Source: Heterohyrax brucei (Eukaryota; Chordata; Mammalia; Hyracoidea; Procaviidae). Taken from it: a DNA stretch of 64,000 nucleotides. Location: assembly GCA_028571685.1 (NCBI GenBank), contig CM053140.1:22053501-22117500 (forward strand), written 5' to 3'. The notes beneath the pieces were generated by a model. It was not told where the DNA came from, made no database searches, and worked only from the letters and a program-made list of their open reading frames with translations. A program made the position numbers and the translations under genes. Shown here piece after piece: positions 55,420-64,000 of this stretch; positions within the stretch are counted from its first letter, which is position 1, and the number at the start of each line of letters is the position of its first letter.

Positions 55420-56665
55420 TGTGAGGTCTGACAGTTACATTCACTAACTTGCCACCGTGCGCTTACGTTTGCAGCAGTGCACAAACAACTCAGAAATGTT
55501 TCATAACCCCGGAATGTCAGGGCTTCACAGCTGTCTTTGTGTCAACATGTGACAGTTTCTCACTGAGTGGCATCCATTGTTGTTGCATGGCTTTGTGTGC
55601 TGTCAAGAGGACATCAGAGCTTGAATTCAAGTACAAATATTAAATTTCTCAGTAAGCTTGACAACAGTGGAAGTGAAAAAAGGGACATGTTAGTCCAAGT
55701 TGATGGGGATAATGCCATAAACAAAACAGCAGTGTACAAACGGATTCAACGTTTTTCTTATGGGAAAGAAAGGGTCACTGAAGAACAGAGGTCTGTGCAG
55801 TCAGTAGCGAGTGGAACTGAAAAACAAAATTCCAAGAATTCAGCAACCTGGGCATCAAAATCATCGCCTGACTGTGTAACAGTAGCAGACCATGTAAACA
55901 TGATAGAGAAACAAGAAAATGTTCACTGAGAATCCTGACATGAGGAAGGTGTGTGCAAAAATAGTCCCGAAGGAGCTCGTGGAAGAACAAAAGCAAAGGA
56001 CAGTCCAAATTTGCCAAGACCTTTTGGAGAGGCAAGGCAACCTTCTCACTGGTGATCAAACATGGGTGTACCAATACGATGCTGAAACAAAGCATCCAAG
56101 TGCACAGTGGAAGTCGGCTAGTTCTCCACCACCAAAAACTTTCCATTAGTCCAAATCAAAGTCAAAACGATGTTGTTAACCTTTTTTGATATCAAAAGCA
56201 TTCTCCACGATGAATTTGTACCACGGGACACTTAACAAAGTTTACGGTTTAGAATTGCTCAGATGCCAGCGACTCATGGCTCTTGCATCACAACAACGCA
56301 CCAGATCTCAGGGGACCATCTGTGAAACAGTTTTTCACCAATAAACAACTCACTATATTGGAACACTCTGGCTAACTACCCGACGTGGCCTCCAGTAACT
56401 TTTCTCTTTACCTGAAGATAAAACAAAAATTGAAAGGAACACATTTTGATGACATTCAAGACAGTCCGGGTAATAAGACACCAGCTCTGACGGCCATTCC
56501 AGACAAAGAGTTCCACAGTTCCTTTGAAGGATGGACTCAGCGCTGGCATTGGTGCACAGTTTCCCAAGGGGAATCGTTGAAGGTGACTGCAGTGATGTGT
56601 AGCAATGAGGTATGTAGCACTTTTTTCTAGGATGAGTTTGTGACTTTCATTGTCAGAACTCATAT
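55420..56665 (+). mobile_element. Mariner DNA transposon with both terminal repeats, dead transposase
   Basis: Terminal inverted repeats of about 28 bases: 'gaggtctgacagttacattc' at 55,423 and, reversed, 'gagttctgacaatgaaagtc' ending near 56,663. The transposase reads 'NKTAVYKRIQRFSYGKERVT' (N-terminal HTH region), 'PDMRKVCAKIVPKELVEEQK', 'LLTGDQTWVYQYDAETKHPS' (first catalytic Asp). At the second site it has 'SWLLHHNNAPDL' (Asn for Asp), and at the third 'PDVASSNFSLYLK' (Asn for Asp). A frameshift near 55,920 and at least one stop break it. Absent from block A. Confidence 0.9.
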
Positions 56666-57439
56666 GCCTTCTGCCATTTCAAAGAACCAACCCAGCGGTG
56701 AGGGCTGTGGGAGGGACAGTTGCTGTCGGAACTGGTACAGACGGCAGGGTGAGGACGCACTCACTTCTGATTCCAGCCTCAGAGGAATCACCCTCGGGCA
56801 GTTCATCTTCATTCTTCCTCCTTGTCAAGTTGGAAGAGGTCAGACACTGCCCGCAATTCAGGTTGAGAGAGGGCTTCAACAGCATGATTCTTTGCAGTGG
56901 CTCCAGACACCTGAAAGAATAAAGATGCTTGGGAAGTGAAACTCTGAAGGCCTGGCAAATTAGTTAGGTTGATGTTCCCTGTAAAGGCAGAAAAGCTGCG
57001 GTAGAAGCGGCCTGGGGCCAAAGCCAGGCCAGATAAGTGGAATGACCTTTAGGGGGCCTGTTCTGGTTTCTATAACCTGGAGGCCAAAAGCCAGATTCAT
57101 CTGAATGGGATGACAGTTCAAGTGTGGAGAAGACCCAACTGGAAGATTTTCAAAGGGTAGTAAGTTTGGGATGATGTGTTTAATTCAGCAGACCATAGAT
57201 AGTGAAAGTTTCTTTGACCAAGTATTGTAACGCCGACCTCAATGTTTGCTAGAAATGAGTATCAGGTACTACAGGTGACCGTGTTGGAATCAACTGGACA
57301 GCAACTGATGTTTCTACTGATGACAGGAATTTTTTAACTCTGCTTTTGGCCAGTGCTTCCTAAGACTTGCAGAAAAGGGGACCAAGAGACTTGTTCCAGG
57401 GAAACACTGACTGTTTAAATGTAGTACCCTATGTATAGA
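56666..57439. other. Block-B-only unassigned sequence
   Basis: 56,700-56,775 resembles 810-885 near the window start. A SINE-tail-like scrap ('ggaatcaactggacagcaac') lies near 57,284. No gene recognised. Confidence 0.35.
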
Positions 57440-57612
57440 GCAGAAACCCCGGGGACCCAGCGGTTAACGGCTTTCTCTGCTGAGTATAAGGACAACAGTT
57501 GCTATCTTCCAGGTGCTCCATGGAAACTCTATGGAGCAGTCCTACTCTGTCCTGTAGAGTCACTAGGAGTCAATGTTGACTAGATAGCATAGGTTTGCTT
57601 GGTTTTGGGATA
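57440..57612 (+). mobile_element. AfroSINE
   Basis: 'aaccccggggacccagcggt', 'ccatggaaactctatggagc', 'gtcctgtagagtcactagga'. Counterpart of the SINE end at 21,680-21,790. Confidence 0.8.
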
Positions 57613-57671
57613 TATATGGGGTGCATAGGTTGAAAAGTGAGCTCTACCCATGTTTTGCACTTGTTTTGCAG

Positions 57672-57884
57672 AACCACTCAGAACTGCTGAGAAAATGGGA
57701 GGTTTCACTTGAAGAAGAGTTCAGAGGAAAAAAAGTGGCTGCTTTGCTGTTGCAGTTTCCAATGAGTAGTCTGCTGCTGGATGCATTCAGGCAGGAAAAG
57801 TCAGAGCCCATTACAAGGCAGCCCCTTCCAGGACTGCGAGTTAAAGGCAGCCAGTGGGCAGACAGCTTGGTCAGCTCCCTTAAG
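57672..57884 (+). other. Open 213-base exon-like segment of an unrecognised gene (block B)
   Basis: Acceptor 'cttgttttgcag' precedes it, and 'ccttaag|gtgatc' could be its donor. It is exactly 71 codons with both ends in phase: 'NHSELLRKWEVSLEEEFRGK', 'KVAALLLQFPMSSLLLDAFR', 'QEKSEPITRQPLPGLRVKGS', 'QWADSLVSSLK'. The composition (amphipathic, Leu/Glu/Lys) is protein-like. I do not recognise the family. The frame also stays open past the donor to 57,947. Confidence 0.45.
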
Positions 57885-58407
57885 GTGATCACCCAGGCTC
57901 GTTCAATGAGTGCAAGTGGGGAAGTGCGGGACCAAGAGACAGGCTGAGTTTAGACATGTTCCACTGGCACCCTTGGTCCTAACCTGCAGGTCCAGGGATG
58001 AGAGGGAGAGGAAGGGTGGCTGCTCAGAAGGAAGGCAGTTGTGGGTAGACTCCTAAGTTTACAGGTAGGACTCGCTGACCTAGCCCAAGGGGGCTAGCCC
58101 AAGGGAGCTGGGGATGAGAGTGTGGGAAGGAGCTGTCTGAAGTGCCTCCCAGTAGGTGTGAACTAGAGAGCCTGAGGCTGCTACCCCTGCCAATTAGGTT
58201 GGATGTCTAGGGAGAAGATGACTAGAACCTAACCAGATGAAGAGAAAGTGGTTTGAAAGATACACAAACGCTGGTGGAGACTGCCACAACCTGATGGCTC
58301 TCTGTGGACTGGATTTTGCTAATGGACATGAAACCCCAACTAACATCCTTTGCCCACCTTTCTTTCTCTTACTAACCGCAAACTTCTTTCTGAGTCATCT
58401 TTTCCAG
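57885..58407. other. Candidate intron between the two exon-like segments
   Basis: Ends with a textbook branch point 'ttactaac' (about 58,370) and acceptor 'atcttttccag'. It contains a duplicated 'tagcccaag' motif near 58,082-58,105. Confidence 0.4.
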
Positions 58408-58763
58408 GAAATCACAGCAGACGGCTCCACCCACGACACCTGCCAGACCTACAACCTCACAGCATGTGCAGATTCAGATCCTGGCCTTCCCTGACACAGG
58501 ATCAAATTATCACCAGAAAGGAAGATGCTTCCTGGCCTGTCCTTTCACTATAGACCATCTCAGAAGCCATGACAGAAGAGGATGCAACTTCTGGATCTCC
58601 TCATGTGGACATGGGGCAGGGGACCTAACGGCAGAGAATTCCAGTACCAAACCCAACCACTGGACAACACTGGAAATAGAAAGCTTTTGAGCCCCCAGGG
58701 GCAATGAACACAGGGTGTTAAGTTGCTAGGCCCCTGTTGCTCCTTATCTGCATAGACAATAAA
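58408..58763 (+). other. Terminal exon-like segment with poly(A) signal (block B)
   Basis: Follows the acceptor above. Frames read either 'EITADGSTHDTCQTYNLTAC' (closed soon after) or a 74-codon 'MQIQILAFPDTGSNYHQKGR' frame to 58,690. AATAAA at 58,758-58,763. The reading frame differs from block A, so coding is doubtful. Confidence 0.4.
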
Positions 58764-59055
58764 CTTGGAATAGTTACCCTTGCAATTGGTCTCTCTCTTA
58801 TTTCGATCAACTAATAAGACAGGACAAGAACCCATGCTCAAAGTTCTAACTGGAACCACATTCTTCAAGATCAAAGAACATGCTCTTCAACTCAGTACTG
58901 ATTTGACAAAGGTGGCCAGTTTGAACACTGGCTATCTAAAACAAGGGAAGAGAAAGTCACCAGGAGGCTGGCTTACAGGCTTTCAGGAATGTGCTTATGT
59001 GAAATGAAGGGGACAAATAGATTCTTCTTTTCCTGATGAGGCTGGAAAACAGAGT
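58764..59055. other. Unassigned sequence, shared with block A
   Basis: Counterpart of 22,891-23,220. Confidence 0.3.
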
Positions 59056-59465
59056 GTCACCGGAAAAAGCTACAGCTTCTCTTTCCCTGCCCCAAGTCGT
59101 CCAACTCTGAGACAGATTTTAGGGAGGGGGACTCAAAGGAAACTTTGATGTTATGTCCTAACAGACCCAGGGAGCAAGGAAAATATTTCTCCATCAAGGT
59201 CTCCCTCAAATTTTGTCAGGCAAAGTGTAAGTATTTAAAGGGAGTGGGCGTTCCATGCAAAATGTAAATACAAGTACTGGTGCTGATGCCACGGAAACAA
59301 CGTGATCGATTAGGGGTGAAAACAGGTACCCGTTGCTGGGGCTCAGAGGTCCTCTGAAGATACGTATCAGGAACAGGAATGTGGATTTCCTTTGGTTGGA
59401 GGTCCCAGCTGGTGCCTGGGTCTTTTACTGGCTCCTTTAACTGTTTTCATGTTTCTAAAAGGCGC
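59056..59465 (-). mobile_element. Candidate LTR fossil, antisense
   Basis: Counterpart of 23,221-23,660, with the same TATA-like and end motifs on the minus strand. Confidence 0.35.
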
Positions 59466-62081
59466 TCAAAAACTGTACAGACATTATTTCCATAGCTCCT
59501 GTCAGGGACTTCCTGTCAGGGCCAGGAAATATCAAGACAGGACAAAAAACACGCCAAGTTGACAAAGAGAATTCAATTAAATTTTGGCTGCCTATTTCAA
59601 CTTCCCCTTTCAAAATCAAGATGTCTAAAGCTTCCCTCCTGTTTCAAGAGGGTGGGCAAAGAGATGGATAGGATTACCTGATTCACCTCTCAGTGTTAGT
59701 GGGGTTTTCTGAAGACTCTCAAGGATCCCCACCAGACCTGCAAGAAAGAACCATGTGGGGAGACATGGCTGGCCCCTGACAGACGGCTGCATAGGAAAAT
59801 GAAGGTACTGCTAAGCTGGGCAGCAGCACACCACTGACAGAGTTGAGGCTGCATTTTTATACTCTGTCTCCACCAGGGTACAGCTGGGGACAAGTCAGTG
59901 ATGGGATCTGAGGTGCCTCCTTCTGTGGCAGGCAGCTGCTTGCCCATTCTTTCAACACTCATGAAGACTGCAAAATGGTTCTCACAGGGGCTTCTGGGAC
60001 TGGAGACAGGACTTACTATGGGGTGTCCCACCTGCCCTTGATTCTAGTTCTCTGGTCCCTCTGTTGCAAGCACATCTGGCAGTCACTTCTAACTCATTGA
60101 TGCATGCCTCTGAATTGGGTGTAAACTGGCTTCCCTCAAAAAATAACTTTAGAGACAATAAAACAACTCATCCCTGTGAGCAGGTGATAAGATAAGCTGC
60201 TTATCACTCTGGAGTGTTCCAAAGTGTGGTTGGGTTGCCCCGACTCCAAGCAATTTCATATTTGTAATTCCTGAAGGAAATATTGATGGAGGTCTCTTCT
60301 ATTTCTGCTTCATGCAAAACAGGGGTGCATGCCTGCCCATTATTGTAGAAATCCCTCCTGACTATGCTGATGATCTCTAAGGACCAGGATGACCACTGGT
60401 AGGTATTCGTTAGAACCCATGCAGCATCATTTATTTGACTGGGAACACTTAGAACCTGGAAGACACAAATTTAACAAGGAGCTTAAAGAGGCAAAGTCTG
60501 AAAATAAACAACAAAAGATTATCCGCCAAGGTCATAATGTCAGTAAAATTCAAGTAGTTGATGGGAGATGTACCAGTGAACAAAAGTTGGCTCCTGCGAC
60601 AGCTTCCCTAAAAGACAGCCTTCAAGATTATCTTTGCTATTGTCTTTACACCTCAGGGATCCTTGGATGTCTCCTTGTGAGTCTACCTTCAGCTGGGTCA
60701 CACACTCCATGCTGAAGGACAAGGAATAATGACACATCAATGATTAACACCCGGACTTAGTTGACATCCTAGATAGAGGCCATTACAGGCTCTTTAAATT
60801 CCTAGTGCTGGTTTGCCACAGGATGACACTTGCCTTTTCACGAGGTTAGTAAGCAGGAGGCAGCAGTATTCTCATTACTTGCAGTGCCGGAGTGAGGAGA
60901 CTCAACTTACCTCAACATCTTAGTCCAAGGCCTTCATTTACCTTTTACGTGTATAAAACAAGAGAGGGTGTGTTTCCTTATGTCTAATATTATCAGAATG
61001 TAGACTAAGAACAGAGCTATTCCTTGCAGTAGTGATCTATTTCATGGACATATTTGTGATGGTAACTAACTCAACACATCTGGTGTACGGAATGATGTTA
61101 CAACACGGGACTAAATAGTTCTTTGTCTACTTTGAATGGACAGATTGCACTCTTGGGATAACAAAACGTTTCAGGCTGTTTTGTGATCCCATGTCAGCTT
61201 GGCTTATGAGGTCAGTGAGCACTGTTTCTGTCTTCCATCTCACCAGAAACTTCATTTGTCATTTGTTGTCTTACAGTGATTTGACAGCTTCTCGAAGATT
61301 CTTTGAATTCTACTATACCATAAGTAGGAATAAAAACTCTTAGAAATGACTGATGCTAGCCTGAGTGTTGGACCGATGAGACTTCTCCTGATGCAACATT
61401 ACCTTTCCAATATGGACTAGCATCATTACTATGAATAGCTAAAGGTCATCTTAAAGTTCCCAAAGCACATCAGAAACATATTCATGAGCAGTCTAAACAA
61501 GAGACTGTCTACATAAATTCACTATCAGTTGGAAAGGAATCATCGAAATTAGTCTAGCTGGAGCTGACACGAAAAAACATGGGTCTATAATCAGCACACA
61601 AATTTTGTTGAGAGAAAACAGAACTTACAGAAACACACGTGAGAAGTTTTCATCAGAGAACGAATGATTATCAAGGTAATATAGGATGGACCTCTCCCGT
61701 TGGAAGTCTTCAATTACTCTCTTCAAAATATGCCAAGTGTCCCTCTGAGGGCAGGCTGCCTGTCCTTGCTTTGTCTCTTAACAGTCATGAGTCACTGTCT
61801 CAGAAACAGAAATGGAAAGTAAGACACAATGGAGTCTGAGCCACGGGGTATTCAGGAACCAGTTTTGTTTTTTCCAAGCTTGAAGTCCCAAAGGATAGAA
61901 AAAGGCAGTAGCCTCTCTGGGTTATCCCACTCTTCATGAAAACCAGAAATCAACATTCCAGAAAAATTATGTCTATCTTTTTCATGGTGTCCTCTTTTGG
62001 ATCAAGCTCTCACCATACAATCTTGGATCCAAAAAGTTTAAGAAATGGTCATTGAACACCATGGGTTTTTGAAGACGTTAG
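59466..62081. other. Unassigned, colinear with 23,661-26,410
   Basis: Long conserved stretches remain, for example around 61,990-62,055 ('ttttggatcaagctctcacc'), nearly identical to 26,330-26,395. No coding domain recognised. Confidence 0.4.
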
Positions 62082-62086
62082 GTACC

Positions 62087-62605
62087 TGTCATGGATTGAA
62101 TTGTGTCCCCCCAAAAATACATGTTGCCATGTGGCTGGGCCATGATTCCCACTATCTTGTGACTGTCTTCAATTTTGTGGTTTTCTTGTGCTGTATGTTA
62201 AAGGATTAGGGTGAGACTGTAAATCCCTTTATAGGATCACCTTCCCGCTCCACTGTAAAGGGAGTTTCCCTGGAGTATGGCTTGTACCACCCTTAATCCT
62301 TTCATCCTGGAAGAGATAAAAGGAAAGAGAAGCAGAGATTTAGGAACCTTACACCATCAAGCAAGCAGCACTGGAAGAACAGCACATCCTTCAGACCTGA
62401 GGTTTCTGTACCAAGATGCTCCCTGGACAAAGACTGACGCAATACCAGACTTTCTTCCACAGCCGACAGTGGAAAAGCCTTCCCCTGGAGTGGACACCCT
62501 GAATATGGACTTGTAGCCTACCGGACTGTGTAAGAATAAACCTTCCTTTGTTAAAGCCAGCCCCTCATGGTATTTCTGTTAGAGCAGCCCCAGCTGACTA
62601 CAACA
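62087..62605 (+). mobile_element. Solo LTR fossil with target-site duplication, block-B-specific
   Basis: Complete 519-base LTR with TG...CA ends ('tgtcatggattgaattgtgt' ... 'gctgactacaaca'), a 'gataaaaggaaagagaagca' segment and an AATAAA near 62,537. Flanked by the 5-base repeat GTACC (62,082-62,086 and 62,606-62,610). Block A has the empty site ('attaggtaacttacagtgaa' at about 26,412). It is an internal-less remnant, younger than the duplication. Confidence 0.85.
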
Positions 62606-62610
62606 GTACC

Positions 62611-64000
62611 TTACAGTGAAGAAGAAAGTATAACAGAAACACTAATAATAACATTAGGCCAACAGTCTGAAATAACTAATGAACCTGCGATCTCATGAGA
62701 TGTTTGCTCATGCTTAAGCAGTGTCAGTCAGTACCTGTTTCTCAGGTGCCTCAGCAACAAATGCATTCTGTAAAACCTCTGATTCCATATGAATATAAAT
62801 ACAGCAACATTTATGGACTAAGGCACAAAGTGCTCCTTTGTAGAACGAGAAATCTAGTATCATTCTGCTTTGTAAAATCACAGCTCAACTTTCAGACACT
62901 TTGCTGACACTGACAATTACAACTTGGCTATGTTTACCAACAGGAATTCCTGATTTGAGAACTGAAATATCTAAACCCATTACTTAAATAACTTAGGAAA
63001 AGGAAAATGGTTTCTTCTATCCAGAAAGTAAGACCTTAAAACTTCCGCAATATTCCCATTGAAAACCCACAGTATCTTCTCACTGATTCAGTCTGATGGA
63101 CTTAGTTCCTCTTCTGCCTGATTCTGCATCAGTGACAATCTGTGAGCCCATCAGAATCTGCCTAACAGTTGTGGGAATCTTGGGTCATGGTCCTTTTCAC
63201 AAGTCTAATGTGTTTTTGTTGAGATATCCGGCTCAAACGGTTTTACAAAATCAGCAAAGTAAAACCTCATCTGTAGATGACAAAATGAAACATGACCATG
63301 AGTCATTTATAAAAATAAATCCCCTTAAGAGTGAAAAGACTTACTACAAGTTAATTCCAAGTAAAATGTAAAGGCCACATCAAATCTGTTAAAAAAAGAA
63401 AAACCTCAGACAATAATATTTTAAAACATAACCATTAATTGTATTAAAAAAAAAAAAACCTTCAATGCCAATAATGCCAATAATCCTGAGACACAATAGT
63501 ACATAGTCAGGATATACCATGATACACCAAGATTATCAGATCTCGAAATACATCAATGGTATAAAAGTAAATTCATAAGTAAATAATTTAAATTCTCAGG
63601 TAGAGCACTTGCTTTGATGATGCTGAATGAACAATTAAAAAAGTTGAAGTCAGGTTAACAGCTAAGAAATAATATAATTATGACATCCTATTATGCATTT
63701 GTCATACAATATTAGGTAAAAACCTAAGAGGACATTGTTATCACAAATTTTTAATCTAACAAGAATGAGGCTCTTCTCTTGATTTTAACCTATTCCATGT
63801 AATTGATTCAATAGAACCCTTTAGCACTTTTCCTTAATAAAAAGTTATTTGTGGCTTTTCACGAAGTTTCACACTTCTTAGGAATCCCCCCTATGTTATT
63901 AAGAACCAATGCTGAAGTTAGTTACCTAGAGATCTTCAAGGAAAACCTCAGCTTTTTCTGCTTCTTTCCCAATTCTGCAGCTTGGTTTTGGACTCAGGAA
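62611..64000. other. End of block B and flank, unassigned
   Basis: Homology with block A runs to about 63,075. Beyond, AT-rich sequence with a 91-codon frame at 63,096-63,371 that I cannot assign and a short A run near 63,446. Nothing else recognised. Confidence 0.35.

Overview
The window is mammalian nuclear DNA from an afrotherian, most likely an elephant or a close paenungulate. This rests on repeats recognised from memory: many tRNA-derived AfroSINEs, an afrotherian L1 3' end, and RTE1 (BovB-like) LINE pieces. No bacterial features, RNA genes or CRISPR arrays were seen. Real coding content is sparse and most of the sequence is repeat debris.

Layout. Two long blocks in the same orientation are copies of each other: block A (about 1,141-26,915) and block B (about 32,405-63,075). 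Landmarks occur in the same order in both, with offsets drifting from about 28.6 to 36 kb because of later insertions and deletions. Each block runs: unassigned sequence, L1 and LTR fossils, RTE1 pieces, a MUC16-derived fragment on the minus strand, a promoter-like segment, a MARK/sperm-motility-kinase-like gene on the plus strand, inverted UBA/KA1 remnants, two exon-like segments of an unrecognised gene, and about 4 kb of unassigned sequence. Between the blocks (about 30,490-32,090) lie two further, badly decayed kinase copies joined head to tail.

Genes. The four kinase copies have met different fates. The block B copy (49,143-50,816, 557 aa) keeps all catalytic motifs plus a UBA domain, but it lacks the ATG that its sisters use, and its C-terminal KA1 domain is out of frame. 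The block A copy (18,734-19,591) keeps an open kinase domain but has HRN for HRD and NFG for DFG, and stops before the UBA: a pseudokinase if expressed. The other two are pseudogenes. Each block also carries three consecutive SEA-domain exons like those of MUC16, with recognisable splice sites but disabled; block B has an extra downstream MUC16-type fragment. Block A alone holds a CpG-rich segment that looks like a bidirectional promoter.

Family names rest on remembered motifs and consensus sequences; no search was run. Block identity was judged by eye (about 7 differences in one 74-base kinase stretch).
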